From: Lycocorax pyrrhopterus obiensis
Taxonomy: Eukaryota > Chordata > Aves > Passeriformes > Paradisaeidae
Length of the DNA: 64,000 nucleotides
Assembly: GCA_014706295.1 (NCBI GenBank)
Contig: JACSVZ010000037.1
Coordinates: 3,534,001-3,598,000, forward strand
Direction: 5' to 3'
A program made the position numbers and the translations under genes. Shown piece after piece: positions 11,426-21,100 of this stretch. The notes under the pieces were generated by a model. The model saw nothing but the letters and a program-made list of their open reading frames with translations, had not been told where the DNA came from and did no database searches. Numbering within the stretch: the first letter of the stretch is position 1; the number at the start of each line of letters is the position of its first letter.

Positions 11426-13535
11426 AGAGTTTCCCAGCAGGTTTGGGCAGCCAACCTCCAACTCCCATCCTATCCCATGGAAAAGCTGGATGTTGATTTT
11501 GACTTGATGGATCAGCGGCTGTTGGGATGAACACAATGGATCTGTCCCAGAGTTCAGAGCATCCCTCAGGAGAAAACTGTCCAGGATACTCTGCCATGAA
11601 TATTCCCTACAAATTGAGAGGTGGGACATCATTCTGTTACTCTCCTCCTGCCTTGCCCTTATTTTGATGTGTTTTTGCTATTAAATTGCCCAGAAGCCGG
11701 GCTGGAAAATAGAAATTCTGGGAATTATTTGTACCAATAGCTCCAAAATTCTTCTTCAAAGAAGAAGCAGCTCCACAACTGCATCAAAGAGGGGAATTTT
11801 TACCCACTCCTGGCTGAAAAATACTGGGATGTGCTCCTGGATTCTGATCCAGCCATTCTGGAGGCATAAAATCAAAAAACAGATTAGGAGGAATGGGAGA
11901 GCAGGGATTTGCAGGGAGTATTTTATCATTGAAAGGGCCAATTCCTGCTGTTATCACTCGAAATGATTCCTTTGGCTCAAGGCAGGGGAATATTTGTCCA
12001 AAAATTGAGGAAAGCAGCTCATTTTGTGAGGGGAAACAAAGCCCTGCTCAGCTCAGCAAGGATCTTCTAAATTCTTCTTCTATTCTAATTATTATTCTGC
12101 TTTAAACAATTCAGAATATTCTGTCACAAAAACTCGCTACGGAATTGCAACTGATTGCATGAAGAATGATTTTCTGGGAAGATTCCCTGGCTTTAAAGGA
12201 AGTTTGGGAACAAAGAAACCCCGGGCATTGGGATGGCTTTGGAAGGGAGAGATAAATTAATAAGTTAATGATGTTTTAATCCCAGGAACTGGGAGAGATC
12301 AAATGCCACGGGAGAGCACGTGGGAGCAGGGAAAGGCTGCCAGGGAAAGTGATGGAATGTCACGGCAGGTGGCTTTGCACCTCCAGGTGATGTCACTGAT
12401 GGCTCCAATTATCCCTTGGGAAAGGCGGGATGGGAGCTGGATCCTCGGGATGGAGCTGCCCAGCCAGCACAGGGGGGATAAATAAGGAAGAGGATGGAGC
12501 TTTCATCTTCCTGAGTCAGGAAAACGCCAGGATCACGCCAGGATCATTTCCTCCCTCCCTGTCAATCATCACCAAGGTCACGCCCCACCTCAGCTCAGGA
12601 AGGGAAATCAAAGGAAAAAACGCTCTGATTCCAGCAAAATTATCAGGGATTTAGCAATGCTTGGCTTTAATTGCTGTCATTTACCTTGGGTCACCCCAGG
12701 CTGGCTGCTCTGCTGCTCAGCCGGGAGGAAAGGGAGGAAATCCCAGCTGGAACGATGCCTGGGAATATGAACTTGTCCTATAAATGAACGCCATTGATTG
12801 TTATCAGGGCAGCAGCGATGATGGAAAATCAAGGTGGTGATGATTCACCGAGGTGGGACCTTTGCTCCAGAGAGCTCAGCCTGGGTGACACCAAAGGATG
12901 AGTCAGGAAAGCTGGATAAACCCAATTATCCCTTCTTTAGACAGGCGGAAAAACGGGAGCTTGGAAATGATCCCCTCGTGATCAGCGATGAAATCAGAGA
13001 CTCGGAGCCCTCCTCTGGCACTCGGAGGGTCAAAGGTGTTCATGAGCGAGGGCTGAGTTCCCGTTGAGAAAAATAAGAATTAAACGGGTTTGGGGGATTC
13101 TGGAAAAGAACCCAGTTCTGCTAAATAATAATATATTGGATTTCTGTGACACAACAGTGACTGCAGGGAAATTGTTCAGTAAAAGCCACTCTGGTAAAGG
13201 AATAAAACCACTTGGGAGGACAAAATCCCAAAAATAAGAAAACACCTCTGAATCGGTTTTTCGGCAAAGATTAAAGGAGCACTGACTCAGGAGCACTTTA
13301 TGAGAAATTCATAACGAAAACTCAAGGAAATGGGACTATTTCAGACGAGAAAGGTGCTTTAATGCAAATGCCATTGCTCAGGTTCAGACCTGGAAGTGAT
13401 GCATCTCCCATGCACCTGGAATTGGAAGGGAATTCAGGAAGGCAGGATATAATTATTTCAAATAACCTCTGTGTTCTTTTGGTCAGGGATCTCTCTTGGG
13501 TTGGACGCAAGCTCAGATTTTTTGGAAATCTGTCC

Positions 13536-13650
13536 TAGGGCCTCACCACCCTCACAGGGAAGGACTTCTTCCCAATATCCACCTAAATCTTAACGCCGTT
13601 CCCCCTGTCCTGTCACCCCATGCTCTTGGAAACAGCCTCTCTCAATCTTC
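13536..13650 (-). mobile_element. CR1-type LINE fragment
   Basis: Plus-strand sequence CCTCACCACCCTCACAGGGA followed by ACTTCTTCCCAATATCC and CCCCCTGTCCTGTCACCCC is the reverse complement of the CR1 3' region. Degenerate and short. Confidence 0.75.
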
Positions 13651-13799
13651 TGTTTTATGCACACCGGGAATCTGAGGAAAACATTCAGATTTATAGCAAA
13701 AAAACCACCTATGGCATATCCCTCAGGAAAGAAAAAAACTGACAACGCCGTGAGCTGGACTTTGATGGTGTTTGTGGGTCCCTTCCCACTGAACAGTTG

Positions 13800-13925
13800 G
13801 CACAGCCAGAGCTCCGGGAGCGTTTGGACACCGCTCCCATGCCCAGGGTGGGATTGCTGGGGGGTCCTGGGCAGGACTGGATCATCCTGTGGCTCCCTTC
13901 CAGCTCGGGATGTGCCGCGATCCCG
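13800..13925 (+). mobile_element. CR1-type LINE fragment next to UBE2J2 promoter
   Basis: GAGCTCCGGGAGCGTTTGGA, then GGGTGGGATTGCTGGGG, GGACTGGATCATCCTGTGG and CCCTTCCAGCTCGGGA follow CR1 3' order in plus orientation. It abuts the CpG-rich UBE2J2 promoter. Confidence 0.7.
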
Positions 13926-13929
13926 TATT

Positions 13930-14300
13930 TCTGTCACTTTACATCGTGACAAGGAGCGCGCTCCCAGCCCGGCCTTTGCTCCCCTCAGCGTTCCCGCCAC
14001 GGCGGGAGCGGCACCGGAACCGGAACCAGAACCCGCCGCGAGGCCGCGCGCGCGCTCCGGAAGCGCCGCCGCTCCTTCCCGGAAGCGCCGCCCCGCGCCG
14101 CCATCTTGGCTGGAGCCGTGAGGGAGCCGCGGCCGCCGCTGCCCGCCCCGCCCGCTCCGCCGCCATCGCGGCCCGGCCGCCCGCTCCCCGCCTGCCTCCC
14201 TCCCTCCGCCGCGGGCAGGAGGGGCCGCCCGGGGCCTGGCGGTCGCGGAGAGGTGAGCGGGGCCTGCGCCAGCAGCGAGCGGGGAGGGACGGGCGGGCTG
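13930..14300 (+). promoter_or_regulatory. UBE2J2: CpG-rich promoter of UBE2J2
   Basis: The most CpG-dense stretch near the gene, with no TATA box. Two ETS-type motifs CCGGAAGCGCCG (about 14057 and 14080) and a YY1-type motif GCCGCCATCTTGG (14097-14109) are typical of housekeeping vertebrate promoters, where YY1 sites often lie just downstream of the start of transcription. Transcription probably starts close to 14090-14110; that is inferred. Confidence 0.8.
14100..14252 (+). other. UBE2J2: UBE2J2 non-coding first exon (5' end approximate)
   Basis: GC-rich sequence ending in a consensus donor CGGAGAG|GTGAGC at 14252/14253. Joining it to 15784 places GAG before the start codon, a purine at -3. 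The 5' boundary is estimated from the YY1 motif. Confidence 0.6.
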
Positions 14301-14650
14301 CCTCCCTCTCTCCCCTCCTCCCTGCCTTCCTCCTCCCTCTCTTTCCCCTTCTCCTTCCCTCCTTTTCCCATCTCCCTCCCTTTCTCCCTCTCCTTCCCTC
14401 CTTTCTTCACTCTCTCCCCTCCCTCCCTTTCCGCCCTTTCCTCTCTCCCTTTCAGTCCCTTCCTCTTTCCCTTCTTCCCTCCGTTTCCTCTTTCCCCCTT
14501 CTCCCTTTCAGCCCCTCCCTCCTTCTCTCTTCCCCTTTTCCCCCCTTTCCCCCCTTTTCCCCCCTTTTCCCCCTTTTTCCCCTCTTTTCCCCCTTTTTTC
14601 TCTCCCTTTCACTCCCTCCATCCCTCCCCTCCCTCTTTGTCCTCCTGTGC
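14290..14650. repeat. Polypyrimidine tract after UBE2J2 exon 1
   Basis: About 360 bases of nearly pure C/T on the plus strand (CCCTTTTCCCCC-like blocks), starting about 40 bases after the first-exon donor. Both strands give low-complexity reading frames (Ser/Pro/Phe-rich or Lys/Glu/Gly-rich) that are not genes. Confidence 0.95.
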
Positions 14651-15783
14651 TCCTTCACTTTCCTGCTCCATTCCGTTCTAATCCAGGTGGGAAATTGGGA
14701 TTTGCGGTCGTAGCCCTTTATTTTCCGCCTTTCAGATGTAAATATTCATCCACGGGAGGGTTTGAGGCGCGTTAAAATCCCAATAATTCAAATATTCCTG
14801 TGGTTTTTTGCTGCCCGTGCTGAGGGTGGCTGTGGAGTAGACACCAGAACGAATAATTGTGTTACAATAGAAACATATTATTTAATTTATATTTTAAAAT
14901 CAAAGCTGGTTTCTTTAGAGAAAAAAAATCTTAATTTTTTGATTTCAAGAGGCATGACTTCAAAAATAAAACACTGTAGGTTTAAATCAATGATTTAGAG
15001 CAATTCTGGCAAAATTCAGGTTAAACAAACTTATTCTGAGTTGAGGTGGAATATTTGACCACATATAACTGTTACTCGTGGGTTAAATGTTATTTTTTAA
15101 ATAAATTTTACCTGTTTGTAATAGAGGAAGAGAGAGGGCTGTAGGAATTTAATATTGTTTTGTGTCATATGGGAGACATTGCTTTGTATTTTCATTTATT
15201 TCTGCTTGAATTTCCTTGTGTAAAATCAAATCACTCCCTAAACTCCTGGGGGGAAAGTTAATTAAACAGCAGCTGTTAATTGGTGTGTGTTCTGTAGGTG
15301 AGTTATAAGGGATAATGCTTCCTTTGTCCTGTAATTCAGCAGGGAATTTCCTCCTCTCACCCCGACTTGGCTCCTTTTGGATGAACTTTTATTTATTTAT
15401 CTGGAAGAGAATCATCAGAAATTCAAAATCCTTCACTCCCAAGTCAGGTTCTTGTTTGTTATTTATTTCAGAGAACTGGGTGTGTGAAAACAGCCGATGA
15501 ATTTAATTTAAAACGGGTGAATTTGTAATTTTTTGCTCAAAAAGACCTTGAGGACAGAAAGGAATGGAGTAAAATATCCCAAGTTGGGAGGGATCCCAAG
15601 GATCACCAGTTCAGCTGGGATTTTGTTATTAAGCTTCTACGTGATTCTTGCTCCTTAAATCCAAGATAATTTAATTTATATTTCAAACACAATCCATAAA
15701 GCGAGTTTTGCACAGATCTGGAGCAGTGTCCATGAAGTTCTGTGTCTGTTAAAGTTCTGTTTATTAATTTTTTTTCTGATTAG

Positions 15784-15914
15784 ATGAGCAACAACAGCAA
15801 TAAGAGAGCACCAACCACAGCAACCCAGAGGCTGAAACAAGACTACCTGAGGATTAAAAAAGATCCAGTGCCTTACATCTGTGCAGAGCCCCTCCCATCC
15901 AATATCCTGGAATG
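15784..15914 (+). CDS. UBE2J2: UBE2J2 exon 2 (first coding)
   Basis: The acceptor TTTTTTTCTGATTAG places the start ATG at the first base of the exon. It encodes [20 protein letters not shown] through ILE and two bases of Trp44. The donor is GTGGGA at 15915. Confidence 0.96.
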
Positions 15915-18900
15915 GTGGGAATTGGGGTGGGATTTGGGATGGGAATTGGGGTGGGATTTGGGATGGATGGTTCCTCACTCGAGGACAGAATGAGATTTTC
16001 CAGTCTGGCTCCCTCTGTCCTTGAGTTTGGGGAGGTGGAGAAGGAAACTTTGCCTGAGGTTGATCCTGATTTTTTTTGGATTTTGATGGCTTTGTGTGGT
16101 TGGGATTGATCCTGGTTTTTTTGGGATATTGTGTTGTTTGCCAGTGTCCCATTTCCCTTTTTTCCAGGCACTACGTGGTGCGAGGGCCTGAGCTGACCCC
16201 CTATGAAGGTAAAGCCCTGCCTGTGGTGTTTGCATGGAAATTCAGGAATTCCAGGGGGTGGGAAGAGGCAGAATAATCCCACTAAAAAGAGCTCCAAAAA
16301 CTTCCAGTGCCAGTTCAGAGCTGTGGGAAAGAGATAAAGAAACAGTGGTGCTGCTGTCAATCATTCTTCTGTTATCGAAGGCTTTAATAAAATAAAATTT
16401 AGGTTAAACTGAAGACAAATATTTTTATTAAATTTCTTAATGTTTCACAGCAAATATTCTCTAATTTATGACAAAGATAACGTCAAAATTCCCATTTTTA
16501 CCACAGAAATGTTCTCAGTGAACTGAGATTAAAATTCCCTTCAGGAATTTTTCTGGAGAAAGGTTGAAATATAAAAACCTCATTAATTTGTTGTAGTCAC
16601 ATAATTCACAGTGGCTTCTGGAGCCTCTCAGAAATGCCTTTTGAATTTGGATTCTTCAGTTAATTCCTGGAAAAATGACCAGTTTGTGTTGGATTAAATA
16701 TATTTGGGCTGGTTTTCCTTAAATATATCCCAGCCTGGACAGCAGAAAATCCTGTTTGTAAGAGAGAACGTGAGGAAATTCCTCCAGAGTAAATCCAGAG
16801 CAGCTTTGGATGATTATCCCTGAGTTTTAGAGGTGCAGGATGAAAAGTTTGGTTTCTTTAGTGAGAGGGGAAGAAGGAATAAATCAGAGGGGGTTTATTT
16901 AACCCATTTTTGGGTAGTTTAGGAGAAGGAATAAATCAGAGGGGTTTATTTAACCCATTTTTGGGGTAGTTTAGGAGAAGGAATAAATCAGAGGGGTTTA
17001 TTTAACCCATTTTTGGGGTAGTTTGGGAGAAGGAATAAAGCAGGGGGGGTTATTTAACCCATTTTTGGGGTAGTTTAGGAGAAGGAATAAAGCAGGGGGG
17101 GTTATTTAACCCATTTTGGGGTAGTTTAGGAGAAGGAATAAAGCAGAGGGGTTTATTGAACCCATTTTTTGAGAAGTTTAGGAGAAGGAATAAAGGAGGG
17201 TGGTTTATTTAACCCATTTTTGAGAAGTTTAGAAGGAATAAATCAGAGGGGGTTTATTGAACCCATTTTTTGAGAAGTTTAGGAGAAGGAATAAAGCAGA
17301 GGGGTTTATTTAACCCATTTTTTGAGAAGTTTAGAAGGAATAAATCAGAGGGGGTTTATTTAACCCATTTTTGGGTAGTTTAGGAGAAGGAATAAATCAG
17401 AGGGGTTTATTTAACCCATTTTTGGGTAGTTCAGGACTTGATCCTGATGCCCAAGCAGTAACTGCTCTCTCTGTGTGCTGCAGGTGGATATTACCATGGA
17501 AAACTAATATTCCCCCGAGAATTCCCCTTTAAACCTCCTAGTATTTATATGATCACACCCAATGGAAGGTTTAAGTGTAACACGAGGTAAGGACTTTGAC
17601 ACCACTTCAGCACTTGCAGCTCTGTGCACAATTCCCCAGCATTCCCATGGCCAATCCAACCCTCTGTGCCTGGGGTTTTTTTTTAAGGTTGTGTCTTTCC
17701 ATCACGGATTTCCACCCGGATACCTGGAATCCAGCCTGGTCAGTGTCCACAATCCTGACAGGCCTCCTCAGTTTTATGGTGGAGAAAGGCCCCACCCTGG
17801 GCAGCATCGAGACATCCGAGTTCACAGTGAGTTCCAGAGGCTGCCATGGGAATTTGGGATGGCTCAGGGATAAAGCGTGGTTGGGATTTTGTTCCTCTTT
17901 CCAGCCTCTAGCACAGAACCCTGATCCCACAGGAGCAACAATTAACATAATTTATGCCTATTAACATATATTTGAGTGAATAATACTCACAAATGTGATG
18001 TTTTAAGTGTTACAAACCACTTGGCTGCAGGTTTGCACCGTTCCTGTGGGAAATGAGGTGTTGAATTGAAATACGTTGATTGAATTTTCATGCAATTGCT
18101 GATAATCTGTGTTTCCTCCCCAGAAAAGGCAGCTGGCTGCACAGAGCTTAGCATTTAATTTAAAAGATAAAGTCTTCTGTGAGCTCTTCCCTGAAGTGGT
18201 GGAGGTAAGGGAATATTCATTCATTATCCCTACAATAATTCAGTTTTCTGTGCTTCTTCAGTTTCTCCTGTGCAGGATTTTCCCAGACTGGAGCTTCGTT
18301 TGTTAATCTTGGGAACCTTTTAAAAGGTGTTAATTATTTCACACAGAGTAAAGACTGCAGGAGAGTGGGGAAAGAGCCTTTTTCCAGCTTTTTCCTTATC
18401 CCTGAGCTGTGTGGGATTTTGGGTTTGATTCCTCTATTCCTATTCCTAAAGGAGTTCACAAAGCTTTGATTTAGGACCCATTGTCCTCTGTTGCCTTTTG
18501 GAAGAGAAAAGCTTTTTCTGTGTTTCCTTTCTTCCTGAGGCAGATAGAAATAGAAATGGAAGGGTTTCATTGTGTTTTCTTAGCATTTCGAAAAATGCCA
18601 GAGGATGGGAAATACTCCTGGTGAGCTGAAGGCAGCAGGAGATATTTTAACATGGAATACTTGGAGTCCTAATCCTAAACTCCTGTGATTGCTTCCTTAA
18701 TTTTTTTTAATGTCTTGTGTTCAAACCAATGTGGACACGCAAGAACTTCACATTTCTGAAAAAAAGTCTTAAAAACCAAAAATAAAATGGCCAAAATTTT
18801 GGCCAGTGATTGTTGGTGTCAAGCACTGAACTTGGTCGCTTTGGAGGAGTTGGGGAACTCTTGGTACAGTTGAAACACAGTTAATTTATGACAATTAACT

Positions 18901-20245
18901 GTTCCATATAAATTTATGACAATTAAAGAACTGTTCTATATAAATTTGTGACAATTAAAGAACTGTTTATATAAATTTATGACAATTAAAGAACTGTTCC
19001 ATATAAATTTGTGAACAATTAAAGAACTGTTCTATATAAATTTGTGACAATTAAAGAACTGTTCCATATAAATTTATGACAGTTAAAGAACTGTTCCATA
19101 TAAATTTATGACAATTAAAGAACTGTTTATATAAATTTGTGACAATTAAAGAACTGTTCTATATAAATTTGTGACAATTAAAGAACTGTTCCATATAATT
19201 TTATTTCAATTAAAGAACTGTTTATATAAATTTATGACAATTAAAGAACTGTTCCATATAATTTTATTTCAATTAAAGAACTGTTTATATAAATTTATGA
19301 CAATTAAAGAACTGTTCCATATAATTTTATTTCAATTAAAGAACTGTTCCATATAATTTTATTTCAATTAAAGAACTCTTTATACAAATTTATTTCAATT
19401 AAAGAACTGTACCTTATAAATTTCTGGAAGAACTTGTGTTCTGATTTCTCCACTTCCCACCACTGAGATTTCTTTAATCTTGATCATTTCTTTAATCCTT
19501 TAAATCATTGATTGGGAAGCTTCTCCCTTCCCTGTGCAGGAGATAAAAGCACCCAAATCATCCCAACTTCCACTCCCATTGAATTTTCTCTTTCCCTGTG
19601 CAGGAAATCGAACAAAAGCACCCAAATCACCACAACTTCCACTTCTCACCACTGAATTTTCTCTCCCTCTGCAGGAAATCAAACAAAAACACCCAAATCA
19701 CCACAACTTCCACTTCTCACCACTCAATTTTCTCTTTCCTTCTGCAGTAGATGAAACAAAAGCACCCGAATCACCACAAGTTCCACTTCTCACCATTCCA
19801 TTTTCTCTCCCTCTGCAGGAAATCAAACAAAAGCACCCAAATCACCACAACTCCACTTCTCACCACTGAATTTTCTGTTTCCCTCTGCAGGAAATCAAAC
19901 AAAAGCACCCAAATCCCCCCAACTCCACTTCTCACCATTCCATTTTCTCTCCCTCCGCAGGAGATCAAACAAAAGCAGAAAGCACAAGAAGAGCTGAGCT
20001 CCAGACCGCCCTCGCTGCCTCTGCCAGACGTTGTTCCGGATGGGGATGCCCACTTTGGGCAGAACGGGCACCCCCTGCTGAACGGCCACGTGCCCCTGGC
20101 CCCTGGCCACCCCGCGGGGCTGCAGCAGCCCCACAGGAACCACGGACTCTTGGGAGGAGCCCTGGCGAACTTGTTTGTCATCGTGGGCTTTGCAGCCTTT
20201 GCCTACACAGTCAAGTACGTCCTGAGGAGCATAGCACAAGAGTGA
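15784..20245 (+). CDS. UBE2J2: Ubiquitin-conjugating enzyme E2 J2, tail-anchored ER E2 (six coding exons)
   Basis: Homologue of yeast Ubc6. It accepts ubiquitin from E1 on an active-site cysteine and passes it to substrates of ER-associated degradation at the cytosolic face of the ER. Exons 15784-15914, 16168-16208, 17484-17586, 17688-17826, 18124-18204 and 19961-20245 join into an unbroken 259-residue protein, the same length as the human protein as I know it. The UBC fold covers about residues 12-165. The catalytic Cys is C94 in [11 protein letters not shown]. As in other UBE2J members, TPNG replaces the canonical HPN tripeptide. A variable linker (170-225) leads to a C-terminal tail anchor (about 229-248: [18 protein letters not shown]) and the ending [10 protein letters not shown]. 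All junctions are GT/AG with consistent phases. The last intron contains seven tandem copies of the exon-7 acceptor. Nothing suggests a pseudogene. Confidence 0.98.
16168..16208 (+). CDS. UBE2J2: UBE2J2 exon 3 (41 bp)
   Basis: A short exon with acceptor CCTTTTTTCCAG and donor GTAAAG. It encodes [13 protein letters not shown] and one base of Gly58. Confidence 0.96.
16858..17440. repeat. 52-bp minisatellite in UBE2J2 intron 3
   Basis: About eleven copies of a 52-bp unit (GGAGAAGGAATAAATCAGAG, then GGTTTATTTAACCCATTTTT). Units vary mainly in G-run length and GGGGTAG versus TGAGAAG. The array ends about 45 bases before exon 4. Confidence 0.96.
17484..17586 (+). CDS. UBE2J2: UBE2J2 exon 4
   Basis: Acceptor GTGTGCTGCAG and donor GTAAGG. 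It encodes [19 protein letters not shown] through [10 protein letters not shown], containing the TPNG motif that stands in for HPN. Confidence 0.97.
17688..17826 (+). CDS. UBE2J2: UBE2J2 exon 5 (catalytic cysteine)
   Basis: The acceptor TTTTTTTTAAG is unusual in having AAG rather than CAG. The donor is GTGAGT. It encodes [18 protein letters not shown], with catalytic C94 in LCLS, through IETSEFT. Confidence 0.97.
18124..18204 (+). CDS. UBE2J2: UBE2J2 exon 6
   Basis: Acceptor TTTCCTCCCCAG and donor GTAAGG, 81 bases, phase 0 at both ends. It encodes [20 protein letters not shown] through LFPEVVE, the last helices of the UBC fold. Confidence 0.97.
18878..19425. repeat. 32-bp AT-rich minisatellite in UBE2J2 intron 6
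   Basis: About sixteen copies of a roughly 32-bp unit, ATTAAAGAACTGTTCCATAT plus AAATTTATGACA. Variants carry TTTATTTCA or lack the CCA. Non-coding. Confidence 0.96.
19520..19975 (+). repeat. 71-bp tandem array of the UBE2J2 exon-7 splice acceptor
   Basis: Seven units of 64-73 bp. Each contains a pyrimidine tract, CAG, and a copy of the exon-7 start (GAAATCAAACAAAAGCA). AG dinucleotides end at 19539, 19603, 19674, 19747, 19818, 19890 and 19960. Only the last joins exon 6 in a frame that encodes the full protein. Splicing to the acceptors ending at 19539, 19674, 19818 or 19890 would shift the frame. The one ending at 19747 begins with an in-frame TAG, and the one ending at 19603 reads into that same TAG. 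Confidence 0.95.
19961..20245 (+). CDS. UBE2J2: UBE2J2 exon 7 (linker, tail anchor, stop)
   Basis: The acceptor CTCTCCCTCCGCAG precedes GAGATCAAACAAAAGCAG. It encodes [15 protein letters not shown], a variable Pro/Gly/His linker, the hydrophobic tail anchor and the terminal IAQE, then TGA at 20243-20245. Confidence 0.97.
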   Translation, partial: EIKQKQKAQEELSSRPPSLPLPDVVPDGDAHFGQNGHPLLNGHVPLAPGHPAGLQQPHRNHGLLGGALANLFVIVGFAAFAYTVKYVLRSIAQE

Positions 20246-20660
20246 GGGGACAAAAGCACCCTGAAAAGACCAAATTTTAGTGGTAGTTGGCTCTGGCACT
20301 GGGATAAAATTTGGGATTTGTTGCCCACGGGGTTGCGTTGGGAGTTTGGGTGAAGCGGATTTTGCTGCTGGCTGAGAAGTCAAAGCATTATTGATGAGAC
20401 ACTACATTTTTAGTGCTTTGATTTGTAGAGTTCTCCTCCCATCTGTGGTTTGAAATTGGAAAATCTTCAGCAAATACTTTTTACTCCATTGAATTTTTAA
20501 AAATCCCATTGTTCCTGCATCTTTTATTTTCCTTAGGGAAGAGGTCGGACAGGTGGGCAGGGATCCAAACAGAGATTCCACGTGGACTTGGGAGAAGGGG
20601 TTGGTGAATATTGATTTTACAGGAAATTTGGTTTCTTTTTATTTCAAATAAAATGCCCAT
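20246..20660 (+). other. UBE2J2: UBE2J2 3' UTR with first polyadenylation signal
   Basis: Non-coding sequence after the stop codon. An AATAAA at 20647-20652 is the first canonical signal. Further AATAAA hexamers occur at about 20932, 22363 and 23037. The last has a GT-rich stretch (TTTGTGGGGCTGTTCTTGG) shortly downstream and may be a distal site giving a 2.8-kb 3' UTR. Confidence 0.6.
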
Positions 20661-21029
20661 CCTTGCATATCTAGTCAGTAGTGATTAGATGAGTGGCAAA
20701 AATAACACCAAATGTGTCAAACGTGTTGTCAAAATTGTCACAGCATCACTGAAGGTTTTATTTGGCCTCCAGGAAGTGCAGTTGGCCTTCAGCAAGGCAA
20801 GGAAACCTTTGGAATCAGTGGGAATTCTCCCATCCAGCGTTGGTTTGGAGTTGTTCACTTTGGAGATTTTCATTTTGGGAGGGAAATTGTAACAGTTCAT
20901 TCTCATCACGAGGGGCCACTGGTGAAAGAAAGAATAAAAGTGCACCCACCCCACGGAGAGTTGGTTGTGTGTTCCAAAAAGCTGCATTTTTGCCTCTGGG
21001 GATGGAGGGAACAGCACCTGGGAAGGGAA

Positions 21030-21100
21030 ACTCCAATATTTCAGTGGGAATAACGAAGCAGCTCCAATATTTCAGTGGGAATAACGAAGCAGCTCCCTCC
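21030..21100. repeat. 33-bp direct duplication
   Basis: Two adjacent copies of CTCCAATATTTCAGTGGGAA plus TAACGAAGCAG. Non-coding, within the UBE2J2 3' flank. Confidence 0.9.

Larger units (their letters stand above)
8792..13535. other. Spacer between SCNN1D and UBE2J2
   Basis: No gene recognised on either strand. It contains a CR1 fragment (10100-10350), a short TGGTTTTCCTCATTATCCC tandem repeat at about 11290-11425, and otherwise unique sequence. Reading frames up to about 157 codons occur, without recognisable motifs. Confidence 0.6.

Noticed and set aside
13889..14713. 274-codon plus-strand frame over the UBE2J2 promoter
   Set aside because: It crosses the CpG island, the exon 1 donor and the polypyrimidine tract; low-complexity Ser/Pro/Leu/Phe sequence.
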